DNA from: Mesorhizobium huakuii
GTDB lineage: Bacteria; Pseudomonadota; Alphaproteobacteria; Rhizobiales; Rhizobiaceae
Reading direction: 5' to 3'
DNA length: 64,000 nucleotides
NCBI RefSeq assembly: GCF_030160235.1
Contig: NZ_BSNY01000010.1
Location: 124,001 to 188,000, forward strand
Shown: positions 20,782 to 28,885 of the stretch, piece after piece
Layout of the letters: the number at the start of each line of letters is the position of its first letter
Numbering within the stretch: the stretch's first letter is position 1
Notes under the pieces: model-generated
Told to the model about the DNA's origin: nothing
Seen by the model: only the letters and a program-made list of their open reading frames with translations
Database searches by the model: none
Made by a program: the position numbers and the translations under genes

Positions 20782-22547
20782 TCCAGGAGAGCAGCCCCGA
20801 TATCGGCACGATGGTCTACGTGCGCAATCGTGACGGCCAGGTCACCCAGAAGACCGACGCACGCGGCATCATCACCGTCTACACCTACGACTATGCCGGG
20901 CGGATAACGACGCGGAGCTATCCGTCGGAGACCGCTTCCGACGTCGCCTACACCTATGACGGCGTGGCCGGCGGCAATCCCGGCAAGGGCCGCCTGACAA
21001 GTGTCACCGATGCCGCCGGCACGGTTTCCAACACCTATGATCTGCTCGGCCGAGTCATCCAGGAAGTGCGCACGATCGGGGTGAAATCCTACACGGTCGG
21101 CTACGCCTGGGACGACGCGGGCAACCTGCTGAGCATGACCTATCCGTCCGGCCGCGTCGTCGAATATGGCCGCGGCGCGGCAGGCGAGGTCCAACAGGTC
21201 CGTACCAGCCCGGATGCGCTGTCGTCGCCGACGGAACTGGTCTTGTGGGGCGCCTACACGCCCTTCGGCCCGCGTTCCATCACGGCCTTCGCCAACGATC
21301 TCCGGGAAAGCCGCGAGTACGATACCGATGGCCGCATCGTGGGCTACGGCGTCGAGGACCAGTCGCTCGGCCAGGATCTCATCCGGCGCGCGCTGCAATA
21401 CCAGGACAAGCGCAACCTGACCTCGATCGAGGACCAGCTCAACGCCGCTAACAACGAGACCTACACCTATACGGCCAACGGCTTCATCGAGAACGCTGAT
21501 GGGCCATGGGGCAGCCTCACCTACACGATCGACGGCGTCGGCAACATCACCCAGCGCACCATCACCATCGGCGGCGTCACCTCGACCGACACCTACAGCC
21601 TGCAGGGAGGCTCCAACCGGCTGACCGGCATTGTCACCGGCGGCACGCCGAGCCGTGGCTTCCAGTCCGACCTTGCCGGAAACATCAACGAAGATGCCAC
21701 CGTCACGCCGGCGGTGACCAAGGCCTACAGCTACAACGCCGCCGGCCAGCTTGCAGGCGCCACCACCAACGGCTCGGCGAGCGGCGCCTATGTCTATGAC
21801 TATCAGTCGCGACTGGTCTCGCGCACCATCAGCGCCTCCTCGACGACGCTGCACATGGTGCACGACCTCGATGGCAATGTGATCGCCGAATACAACGCCT
21901 CAGGCACGCTCGTCACCGAATACATCTCGGTGGATGGAAGGCCGCTGGCCATGGTCGACAACACCGGCACGACGCCCGCGCTCTACTATGTGCTGACCGA
22001 CCATCTCGAACGCCCGATCATGATGACGGACGAGAGCCGCAATGTCGTCTGGCAGGCGAGCTATCTGCCCTTCGGCGAGGTGCGCAGCATCACCGGCACG
22101 GCGACACTCAACCAGCGCTTCCCGGGGCAGTGGTATCAGTTGGAGACCGGGCTTTCCTACAATTGGCACCGGCATTATGATCCAACGACAGGTCGCTATC
22201 TGCAGCCCGATCCGCTCGGGATGCCCGATGGGCCGTCGAGATGGGCATATGTCAAGAATTCGCCATTGATGTCCGTAGACCCGGACGGCCGAACCTTAGT
22301 ACCTTGGTGGTCCATATTTCCGCCAAAACGACCAGAGCCTGCTCCGAATTACTGCACGGTGCCTGACGATGATGAGGAGGATGAATGCTATAAAAAGTAC
22401 GAAGAGGTGGATATCCCTATGTGCAGGGGTATTTCCAGGTCTCGCGGCCCGGCCGCCGGCGAAAGGTGCTACGCCACCGCCGCCGCCAGGCTTGCAGCCT
22501 GCTACGCTGGCAAGACTATTCCTCCGCTAGACACATGGAATAACTGA
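20778..22547 (+). CDS. RHS repeat protein, C-terminal part with core tip and Cys-rich tail
   Basis: Direct continuation of the preceding RHS frame after a one-base deletion; the first residues (IQESSPDIGTMVYVRN) complete the interrupted repeat. Further YD repeats lead to the RHS core signature near residues 465-500 (HYDPTTGRYLQPDPLG, then KNSPLMSVDPDGR). The tail after the core is about 85 residues, acidic and Cys-rich (PNYC, DECYKKYEE, MCRGISRS, RCYATAAARLAAC), unrelated to anything I recognise; in this family the tail is the variable effector. As a separate gene it has no good ribosome site, so it is expressed only if the frame is restored. Confidence 0.8.
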   Translation: MIQESSPDIGTMVYVRNRDGQVTQKTDARGIITVYTYDYAGRITTRSYPSETASDVAYTYDGVAGGNPGKGRLTSVTDAAGTVSNTYDLLGRVIQEVRTIGVKSYTVGYAWDDAGNLLSMTYPSGRVVEYGRGAAGEVQQVRTSPDALSSPTELVLWGAYTPFGPRSITAFANDLRESREYDTDGRIVGYGVEDQSLGQDLIRRALQYQDKRNLTSIEDQLNAANNETYTYTANGFIENADGPWGSLTYTIDGVGNITQRTITIGGVTSTDTYSLQGGSNRLTGIVTGGTPSRGFQSDLAGNINEDATVTPAVTKAYSYNAAGQLAGATTNGSASGAYVYDYQSRLVSRTISASSTTLHMVHDLDGNVIAEYNASGTLVTEYISVDGRPLAMVDNTGTTPALYYVLTDHLERPIMMTDESRNVVWQASYLPFGEVRSITGTATLNQRFPGQWYQLETGLSYNWHRHYDPTTGRYLQPDPLGMPDGPSRWAYVKNSPLMSVDPDGRTLVPWWSIFPPKRPEPAPNYCTVPDDDEEDECYKKYEEVDIPMCRGISRSRGPAAGERCYATAAARLAACYAGKTIPPLDTWNN

Positions 22548-22548
22548 T

Positions 22549-22758
22549 ATGAAAATACTAGGAAGACTCTTGATAGAGAATAATTTGTCCCCTGAGGTCG
22601 ATTGCGAAATAAATGGCGTATTAAAAAATTCGGAAGGTGAGTGGGTTTGTAATCTTATTTTAAGAAAACCCATTGAGAAAACTTTAAACATACGCGCGCT
22701 GGATGAGGCTGCCGCCCTCCACAACGCGCTTTCATTCATCATAAATTTAATTAAATAG
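22549..22758 (+). CDS. Small AT-rich protein, possible immunity partner of the RHS tail
   Basis: 69 residues (KILGRLLIENNLSPEVD at the start), beginning one base after the RHS stop codon. Base composition is much richer in AT than the RHS body. Position, size and composition are those of an immunity gene next to an RHS or polymorphic-toxin tail. I do not recognise the fold. No strong ribosome site, but coupling to the upstream stop would suffice. Confidence 0.55.
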   Translation: MKILGRLLIENNLSPEVDCEINGVLKNSEGEWVCNLILRKPIEKTLNIRALDEAAALHNALSFIINLIK

Positions 22759-22875
22759 ATATTATTATTAGCTGAATATATGCTATATTAATCCGCCATA
22801 TAGTGGTGAAATCGCAATTCAATTCTCGGATTTTGGGTGAGGTGTGCTTAACGATAGCATCGTTGCGAGTGTATG

Positions 22876-22916
22876 GAATTGCGTGACGCTGCACTTTTAT
22901 TCTTGAGTTCACTGTG
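22876..22916. repeat. Imperfect direct repeat, left copy
   Basis: The stretch starting GAATTGCGTGACGCTGCACT matches, with a few differences and small gaps, the copy at 24047-24087 (GAATTACGGTGACAGTGCAC). Both continue with a CTTTTAT/CTTTAT, TTGAG/CTGAG and CACTGTG/GACTGTG run. The two copies bracket the displaced RHS tip module. Confidence 0.5.
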
Positions 22917-22967
22917 ATCGATGCAAAGCCCGACAACCCAACGGCCTTGTGCGAGCCGCAATACGAG

Positions 22968-23262
22968 AGTCGCAACATCGTCCGGCAGGCCAGCTATCTA
23001 CCCTCCGGTGAGGTGCGCTCCATCAGCGGCACGGCGATACTCAACCAGCGCTTCCCCGGCCAGTGGTTCCAGATGGAGACGGGACTTTCCTACAACTGGC
23101 ACTGGCATTACGATCCTTCAACCGGGCGTTATTTGCAGTCTGATCCGCTGGGTATGCCGGATGGGCCAAGCAGATGGGCGGTATGTGAAGAACAGCCCAC
23201 TGATGGGGGTGGACCCCGAGGGGCAAACCACGCTTTTGTCAGATGTTCCCGATAATCTGTAG
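22968..23262 (+). pseudogene. Displaced RHS core tip (second copy, frameshifted)
   Basis: Encodes RNIVRQASYLPSGEVRSISG to HYDPSTGRYLQSDPLG, colinear with the intact RHS tip at 22036-22296 and about 80 per cent identical in DNA by eye. It has no repeats before it and no start of its own. An extra G in GATGGGCGGTATG (near 23175) shifts the frame, so the end (YVKNSPLMGVDPEG) is read in the next frame and stops at 23262. It is a typical orphan tip: a spare C-terminus stored behind a full RHS gene. Confidence 0.75.
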
Positions 23263-23479
23263 CCCGGCCGAGCCCCCGCCAACTTATTGTAACGCTAAGA
23301 ACATATGTTCAAAACACCTAGAGGCATGCTTGATGACGTCCTTGGAAGATCAATCGGGAAGGGTGTTTGGTAATTCAAGGTGTGGAAGCTGCTACGAACG
23401 GTGTGTGGGACAAGGTTATTGGCCGTCTCGGATAGAATCTGGGACATGTATCTATCCGGGATTTGTAGACGATGATTGA
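23243..23479 (+). CDS. Cys-rich tail of the displaced RHS module
   Basis: 78 codons (PPPTYCNAKNICSKHLEAC, then RCGSCYERCVGQGYW), with nine cysteines. It begins inside the end of the displaced tip, one frame over, and overlaps the next gene by eight bases. The position is that of the variable effector tail. Whether it is ever translated is doubtful: it has no ribosome site and is out of frame with its own tip. Confidence 0.45.
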   Translation: MFPIICSPAEPPPTYCNAKNICSKHLEACLMTSLEDQSGRVFGNSRCGSCYERCVGQGYWPSRIESGTCIYPGFVDDD

Positions 23480-23921
23480 CGATCTGGCGGAATCTGCGTT
23501 GAGAAAATACACAAACGATTTAATGAAAAGATCTTTTGTGTCTGACTTGCCTAAAATTCAGGCGGATATCGACAAATTTATAGCAGAGTATTCAGAGACA
23601 TATCCAAATTATATTGTATACGCGCGAAGAAGAGGGAACGATATAAAGAGAATGTTTTATCTAGAAAAAATGAGCGAAACAGAGGCCTATGAGTTATATT
23701 TAGATTATATGAATTTAGGTTTCGATGATTTAGGCTATGAAATTGGGGTCGTATGGTGGTTTTATAGGGCAACTAATGATGCGATAAAAAAGCAAGAATA
23801 CGAGAATCATATATTGAGGGTTATTTCATCGAATTTTGATTCGGAAGAGATAAGGGAGGAGGTTCAGCTAATGCCTGACTTGGTGGAAAAGGCAAAAGTT
23901 CTCAAGAATAGATCCACCTAA
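23472..23921 (+). CDS. AT-rich hypothetical protein, likely immunity protein of the displaced tail
   Basis: 149 residues, acidic and rich in Glu, Asp, Tyr, Lys; residues 1-60 and 95-145 look helical (DLAESALRKYTNDLMKRSF, EEIREEVQLMPDLVEKAKV). Low GC sets it apart from the rhizobial genes around it. The start overlaps the end of the Cys-rich tail frame, the usual tail-immunity arrangement. No family recognised. It is intact, unlike the tip before it, which fits selection to keep protection after the effector is lost. Confidence 0.6.
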   Translation: MIDDLAESALRKYTNDLMKRSFVSDLPKIQADIDKFIAEYSETYPNYIVYARRRGNDIKRMFYLEKMSETEAYELYLDYMNLGFDDLGYEIGVVWWFYRATNDAIKKQEYENHILRVISSNFDSEEIREEVQLMPDLVEKAKVLKNRST

Positions 23922-23975
23922 CCGGGAATCATATATGAGTCCAGAATGCTCACCGATCGCAGCCTGAGAGGCTTG

Positions 23976-24047
23976 TCCACCACCGGTTTCACCATGATTG
24001 CCGTCCTCGTTTTCCCCTCGTTGTCTCCGCCATCACCTCCACCTTCG
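23976..24047 (+). pseudogene. Degenerate copy of a pseudopilin-like start
   Basis: DNA reading TTGCCGTCCTCGTTTTCC... and CCGCCATCACCTCCACCTTCG matches, with mismatches and a small deletion, the N-terminal hydrophobic segment of the gene fragment at 24126-24203. It is a decayed tandem copy, too short and altered to code. Confidence 0.5.
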
Positions 24048-24087
24048 AATTACGGTGACAGTGCACTTTATGTCTGAGTGGACTGTG
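24047..24087. repeat. Imperfect direct repeat, right copy
   Basis: Partner of the copy at 22876-22916. It lies between the two pseudopilin-like copies and overlaps the start of the second. Confidence 0.5.
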
Positions 24088-24324
24088 CCTAAAGCAAAAC
24101 CCTCTGATCTATCGGCCTTTCCCGAGCCACACTCATCCGGCTTCGCCCTCGTTGCCGTCCTCATCTTCCTCCTCATCGTTTCCGCCATCACCTCGACCTT
24201 TGCCCTGACCGCCTGGACGCGGCTCAAGATCGCTTCCAACGAGACCGAAAGCCAGCGGCTCGGTCTGCTCGCCGAGGGCCTGACCAACGTGCTGGCGGCG
24301 CGGCTGTCAGGGGGACGGGGCTGA
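24070..24324 (+). pseudogene. GspK/pseudopilin-like N-terminal fragment
   Basis: 84 codons from ATG 24070. Residues about 29-50 (GFALVAVLIFLLIVSAITS) have the shape of a type IV prepilin/type II secretion pseudopilin N-terminus: Gly before a Phe-led hydrophobic helix. RLKIASNETESQRLGLLAEG after it resembles GspK. Real GspK proteins are around 300 residues, so the C-terminal three quarters are missing. The sequence breaks at about 24320-24345, where a flotillin-like sequence takes over in another frame. No other secretion genes are nearby. Confidence 0.5.
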
Positions 24325-24343
24325 TCTCGATCTGCGTCTACGG

Positions 24344-25549
24344 TTGGCGACCTCGCTATCGGTCGTCGTCTCCTATAACGGCCGCCACGGCACGGACATA
24401 TCCGGGCAGGCATACCGTCACGGCGAGCTGGTCGAAATCGGCGCACGCGGTGTCTGGTCAACGCCGCTGCTGCCAGGCAAGTATGCGTTCAATACCTATG
24501 CCGGCAAGATTATCACCGTGCCGACCACCAACTTCGTGCTCAAATGGACGAAGGAGCAGTTTGGCGAACACAGGCTGGACGAGAACCTGTCTGAAGTGTC
24601 GCTGATCACCAAGGATGCGTTCGAGCCTGTGCTGCCGCTCTCCGTCGTCGTGCATATCGACTATATGAAGGCGCCGCTCGTGGTGCAGCCTTTCGGTGAC
24701 ATCAAGCGGCTGGTCGAACAAACGCTCGATCCGATGGTCTCCGCTTATTTCAAGAATATCGCCCAAACAAAGACGCTGATCCAGCTTTTGCAGGAGCGTA
24801 GCGATATCCAGCGCAAATCGGGCGAGGAGATGCGCGAAAAATTCAATACCTACAGCCTTGAGTTGCAGGAAGTGTTGATTGGCACGCCCAGGGCCGCCAA
24901 TGGCCAGAACAGCATAGAGCAGATCCTGATCCAGCTGCGCGAGCGCCAGATCGCAGTCGAAAAGGTCGAGACTTATAAATTGCAGGAGAAGGCGGCCATT
25001 CAGGAACGCACGTTGCGTGAGAAGGAGGCGCTCGCCGAACAGCAAGCCAAGATCACGACGTCGGCACTTACCATCGAGATCAGCGAGAACGAGGGCAAGG
25101 CGCAACTTGCCCGCACCCACCAGCAGGCCGAAACCATTCAGGTCACCGCCAAGGCGGAGGCCGAGAAGGTGCGCCTCGGCGGCCAGGGCGAGGCCGACAT
25201 GATCAAGGCTATCGCGCTTGCCGATGCCGAACGCATCAAGGCGACCGGTTTTGCCGATGCCGAGAAGGTGCGCGCAATCGGTCTGGCCGAGGCCGAGGCC
25301 ACAGAGAAGAAGGTCGCGGCCTTCGGCGGCCCGGACTATCAGCTCAATTCGCAGGTTCTCATGCGCTTTGCCGAAGCGATCGAAAATGGCAGGCTACCGC
25401 TCGTGCCGCAAATCCAGATCGGCGCTACTGGCGGCGGGAAGGGGGCTGCCAATGGCCTTGTCGAGATGATGCTTTCGATGCTCGTTGCCGACCGGATTGG
25501 ACCGCAAACCGTACCCGATGCGATCCCGGAACCCGTTGAGGAGGAATGA
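24344..25549 (+). pseudogene. Flotillin/SPFH (band 7) protein lacking its N-terminus
   Basis: About 401 codons. The sequence joins the SPFH family in mid-domain (RGVWSTPLLPGKYAFNTYAG, VPTTNFVLKW, LPLSVVVHIDYMKAPLVVQ) and continues into the long Ala/Glu-rich coiled coil (EAEKVRLGGQGEADMIKA) and a normal C-terminus. The membrane anchor and first part of the SPFH domain are missing, and the only start is a TTG with no ribosome site. It is fused at DNA level to the pseudopilin fragment. Intact relatives organise membrane microdomains. Likely non-functional. Confidence 0.65.
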
Positions 25550-25765
25550 TTGAGGATGGGCCGGTTGTACCGCCCCATTTTGCGCTCTGCCGAAACGTGC
25601 CACGGTCTCGGAGCGGCGACGGGACTTGCCTACATCGCACATGTCGTCGATATGAAGGTCGATGAGTTCGCCGAAAGCTTTCTGGCGCGCTATACGGGAA
25701 TTCGCCGGCGTTTCACCTCGATCGACCTGGTACTCGGTTTCGGTCGCTCAATTCCAGTGATTTGA
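25550..25765 (+). CDS. Possible small protein after the flotillin fragment
   Basis: About 69-71 codons (ATG 25556 or TTG 25550), right behind GAGGAGGAATG. I recognise no family. The ribosome-site-like sequence is partly the Glu-rich end of the gene before. May be a remnant. Confidence 0.25.
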   Translation: MRMGRLYRPILRSAETCHGLGAATGLAYIAHVVDMKVDEFAESFLARYTGIRRRFTSIDLVLGFGRSIPVI

Positions 25766-26536
25766 TGTTAAAAAATGGCGAAATATCAAGATCATAGAGT
25801 GGCTATTGCACCCATGATGGATCGGGCAGATAGATAAGTAATATCAGATAGTTGTGGGAGGCCGTGTGCAAAAATCGCACACAAAAGTTCTGCTTCTCTT
25901 CTTTTTTCGTTCCCACGACAGAGCCGCCGACAATCCTATTCGGATGCTCTTTTGCCGACGATATTGGTCGCTTCGTCGCAGACGTTCGCCACGATTTCCG
26001 TGGCACCGCAGTGTCCGATGCGGCCTTCAGTTCCCCTGGGGTTCCTGGAAGCTTTTCGAATTTTCTGGGTCACTCCGCAGTCCGAATTGCGGGTGCTCAT
26101 GGACAAAGTAGGATACTAGATTCGGCTTTTGCATGGCTCTGGAAGGGATAGACCACGTTGCGTCCGAAAGCGCGACGGCACGACTTCCAAGCATCATGTT
26201 TTGAACGGCAGCTTCGCGCCTCAATTCAGACGTTTAGATTAGTTTTGCCGCTTCCCCAAAGCCGACATCCAACCACAGGGCTGAGGAGCGTGGTTGCTCG
26301 CGACTGCTCAGCGTGTTGATCTTGGCCCGCTAAAGAACGCGCGCCAAACAAGGCCGACCTCAAGCAGGATTTTGAGAAGCGGGGCAAGGGCCACTGCAAG
26401 TTGAAGATTTCCCAGATGCCCGCGATAATAAACACAGCCCCGCCGATCCGCTAAAGGCCGTCATTCTTTTCGCTTGCTATCCGCAAGGTCGCCTGTGCCG
26501 AAAGAACGATGATGCCAAGCCGGCGAGAAACCATCC
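25766..26536. other. Gap with decayed coding remnants
   Basis: No intact gene. On the minus strand a short frame ending at 26308 reads LAVALAPLLKILLEVGL then VWRAFFSGPRSTR, which looks like a membrane-protein end, but it has no start and other frames break it. Other frames at 25852-26151 lack ribosome sites and resemble nothing. Confidence 0.35.
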
Positions 26537-26674
26537 TCATCCGACATTGGCGAGGATCGAGGCCCCGAACCAGATTAGGAATGCTGCCCACGGCGCCGTA
26601 TCGATCCGGCGACCTGGTTCACTTCTGGGCGAGACGTCAGGCCTATCGCTCCGATGAGGGGTCTCGCTTCCCAT
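26537..26674 (-). CDS. 45-residue membrane peptide, hypothetical
   Basis: The start ATG 26674 has an excellent ribosome site (GGAAGGAGGAAGTC before it). The last 18 residues (PWAAFLIWFGASILANVG) form one membrane span; the N-terminal half is polar (ETPHRSDRPDVSPRSEPG). Product unrecognised. First of the small-protein cluster that runs to 31.5 kb. Confidence 0.6.
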   Translation of the reverse strand: MGSETPHRSDRPDVSPRSEPGRRIDTAPWAAFLIWFGASILANVG

Positions 26675-26780
26675 GACTTCCTCCTTCCAAACTAGTTCTT
26701 GCCCGCGAGTGGCGGTTCCGAACCGTAACCATGGTGTCGCAGCCTTTGCGAAGCCGAAATCCGCACGCCTAATCGATTTG

Positions 26781-26972
26781 TTATGTCGAAGCGAGCCGCT
26801 TGGCACCCAAGTACATTAATGCCGACGCTACACGGGTTCGGTTCCAACCGGCTGTTTCGGCGCGGTTTATTAGGTCATCGACATGGGAAGCTAAAGCATC
26901 CTGGCAATCAGCGTCATACGGAGTTGCGCTTACCTCATGAGCGGGGGATCTAACTGTGGCTTCGTTTGCCAT
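26781..26972 (-). CDS. Small hypothetical protein
   Basis: 63 residues from ATG 26972. The helical stretch DALASHVDDLINRAETAGWN then RTRVASALMYLGAKRLA looks like a compact soluble domain of a kind common in rhizobial genomes. It is divergent from the small gene at 26997 with only 24 bases between, so the promoters must overlap. Function unknown. Confidence 0.55.
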   Translation of the reverse strand: MANEATVRSPAHEVSATPYDADCQDALASHVDDLINRAETAGWNRTRVASALMYLGAKRLAST

Positions 26973-26996
26973 CAAGGGTCTCGTGAAAATGAATAG

Positions 26997-27140
26997 ATGG
27001 GGGAAAGGCGGCCGGTGGCTGTGGCAACCGCCCTTTGTGGGGACATTTCCGAGCAGCAGGCGAACGACCTGATCAAGCTCATCGGCACCGACTGGAACTG
27101 GCCGTTGCGCGAGGCGCGCTTTCTAACGGAGCGCAATTAA
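26997..27140 (+). CDS. 47-residue hypothetical protein
   Basis: Frame from ATG 26997 to TAA 27138-27140. The core DISEQQANDLIKLIGTDWN then REARFLTERN resembles a short rhizobial family in which a residue pair of helices ends in REARLL. The ribosome site is weak, so the start (ATG 26997 or GTG 27021) is uncertain. Function unknown. Confidence 0.45.
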   Translation: MGERRPVAVATALCGDISEQQANDLIKLIGTDWNWPLREARFLTERN

Positions 27141-27169
27141 CTTAGGGACTGCCTGTCGCCGATCTCTTG

Positions 27170-27478
27170 TCAGTCTGCCCCATCGATCAGCGCCTTGTTT
27201 CGCGTCAGCGGAACGTAGCTCTGTACCAGGCGCACCTTGTCCTGATCGACCGTGACCAAGGTTCCCAATGTCACCGTCACCTTGCCCTCGTCTATCCGGG
27301 CGACGTCGCCGATCAACTCGATTGGCTGGCCCTTTACGACCTCGGTGGTCCGATCAATGATGGAATGGGAGAAATTATAGCTTGGGATTGAAACGCTGAT
27401 GCGGTCGTCGGTCACGCGCTTGATGACGGTGGCCATGATTGCCACCTCGTCGCCGACCTTGATGCTACCCCGTGCCAT
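27170..27478 (-). CDS. Conserved small beta-rich protein, hypothetical
   Basis: 102 residues. The pattern of alternating strands (SIKVGDEVAIMATVIKRVTD, then RISVSIPSYNFSHSI, then EGKVTVTLGTLVTVDQDKVR) suggests a small beta barrel. ATG 27478 has AAGG upstream. I do not recognise a characterised family. Confidence 0.65.
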   Translation of the reverse strand: MARGSIKVGDEVAIMATVIKRVTDDRISVSIPSYNFSHSIIDRTTEVVKGQPIELIGDVARIDEGKVTVTLGTLVTVDQDKVRLVQSYVPLTRNKALIDGAD

Positions 27479-27766
27479 ACCTTGATTCTGGAGCGCGAAA
27501 TTGCGGCGTCAAGAATTAGCGATATCTAATTTATCGATTGGACCGGGTGGTGCCTGGCTTGTCGATGCGACTGTGCGCCGGGATGGGTCGCTGGCTTCTT
27601 CCGGGAGTGCCTCGTCCAAGCTCGCCTTGCCGTTCGAATGATGCCAGTCTCTTGGGCTCGGCGCATTTTGCCCGAGCCGGCGGCGACACACACACCCCAA
27701 CAACCGCCGGTTAGGCCCGGCAGCTGACCGAGTGCCCCAAATCGTCAACCGCCGGGCCGCCAGGTT

Positions 27767-28042
27767 TTATGCTCCATGCAGAGGGAAGCGCGGACTTGAT
27801 CGATCCGCCTGGTGGGCCAGGCGTGATGGCGCCCCGCCGCCACCAGGCTGTTGCCGGAATTTCAGGTGCGCTGAAAAAATCGACAGCTTCTTTTCATAGC
27901 CTATGCGCACCATAGCTTTGCAGCTGTCGCATCTGAAGCTTCCGACTGTGCGGAGCCAGGAACCAGACCTGACCATAGGGTGTGAACAGGCTGGACAGTG
28001 GAACTGCATCGGCACGTTGCTCAGCTCATTGCACAAAGCCAT
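27767..28042 (-). CDS. Zinc-ribbon small protein, copy 1
   Basis: 91 residues from ATG 28042 (GACGGAA upstream). Two Cys pairs, CPAC and CDSC, about 20 residues apart, form a likely zinc ribbon; between them MVRSGSWLRTVGSFR. The motif VRIGYEKKLSIFSAH follows. The same layout (CPGC, CEGC, IRIGYPEKLRLFDKH) occurs in the protein at 30230-30544, so the two are paralogues. Such ribbons bind nucleic acids or proteins; the role here is unknown. The tail after residue 65 differs between the copies. Confidence 0.7.
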   Translation of the reverse strand: MALCNELSNVPMQFHCPACSHPMVRSGSWLRTVGSFRCDSCKAMVRIGYEKKLSIFSAHLKFRQQPGGGGAPSRLAHQADRSSPRFPLHGA

Positions 28043-28131
28043 TTCCGTCGTTCTCCCAACCGGTGTTCCGGCCCAGTTCGGCGTACGTCTCCCAAAGCCC
28101 CACTCGCACCGGTCATTCCCCAACAGACAGC

Positions 28132-28323
28132 TTAAAGCCGATCGAAATCGACAAGTCCGAGACGTCTTCGCTGGCCCTCGGCATAGGCCAGGGCGAATGA
28201 CTCCAGTTCGAATGCTCGGGTTAGTTCTTCGTCGCCATCGACTACGCGGACGAACCACTCTCCGCAGGCTTCCATGACTTCAACGCAAGGATTGACATTG
28301 CTGCCAGGCGTCACGCTGTCCAT
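28132..28323 (-). CDS. Small conserved rhizobial protein, hypothetical
   Basis: 63 residues from ATG 28323 with GGAG seven bases upstream; a GTG four codons earlier is possible. Sequence VNPCVEVMEACGEWFVRVVD then FELESFALAYAEGQRRRLGL resembles a short, well-kept rhizobial family of unknown function (a beta hairpin and a helix). It lies in the same direction as the zinc-ribbon gene, 89 bases upstream of it. Confidence 0.65.
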   Translation of the reverse strand: MDSVTPGSNVNPCVEVMEACGEWFVRVVDGDEELTRAFELESFALAYAEGQRRRLGLVDFDRL

Positions 28324-28374
28324 CGCAAGCTCCACAGAAAGAATGAGTGTCTAAAGGCGACCAGAATATGACGA

Positions 28375-28563
28375 TTATCCGCGGCTTACACTGGGTTTGT
28401 CGGCCCTGCGTGTCGCCGCATCTATCTGCGAAAGCTTTGTCCGTTCCTCGTCCAGCAGCTGCAAAAGCGTCTTCCGGGTTGCGAGGTCGGATTCCGTCTC
28501 CAGCCTCTCTTCGAAGTGCTTGATGTTTTCCAGGTGCACAAACTCAGCGTATCTGTGTGGCAT
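28375..28563 (-). CDS. Short helical protein of the EFVH-ENIKHF type, copy 1
   Basis: 62 residues from ATG 28563 after GAGGGAACGCCTG. The core AEFVHLENIKHFEERLETE then RKTLLQLLDEERTKL is nearly repeated in the protein at 56496-56693 and, more distantly, in the one at 29603-29863. Two amphipathic helices are predicted. This tiny family is familiar from rhizobia, without known function. Confidence 0.7.
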   Translation of the reverse strand: MPHRYAEFVHLENIKHFEERLETESDLATRKTLLQLLDEERTKLSQIDAATRRADKPSVSRG

Positions 28564-28885
28564 CAGGCGTTCCCTCGACGGACCGAAGCGTGTGATGGAC
28601 ACCTTAAGTCAGCGGCGCTGAGCATAAGCGCCTCGGAATGGTGACGCTTGAATACCTCTCACTCCGATCGGGCATGGTTCAGAAGCCGCGCTTACGCGCA
28701 ATCTGTCCCCCGGCGAGGCTCGGCGTCTGCCCGGTACCGTGCATAGCCATTTCTTGAGTGCGGACTATCTGGCTTTGCTTGCCAATTGCCGCATGCGGAG
28801 CTACCTATTGGCTCATCGTCGGTCACAGCTTGAGGCGCCGGCGACTGAGAGTTCGCTGCGCTCCCGCCTGTTCCACGAGAGCGCC
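28564..28885. other. Gap before the Crp/Fnr gene
   Basis: No gene supported. The Crp/Fnr reading frame is open back to 28739, but this leader lacks family similarity and is more likely untranslated. No TTGA-N6-TCAA box is present here. Confidence 0.4.

Noticed and set aside
27509-27748. Minus-strand frame of 79 codons
   Set aside because: Starts with TTG, lacks a ribosome site, and the sequence has no pattern beyond Arg/Pro/Ser richness.
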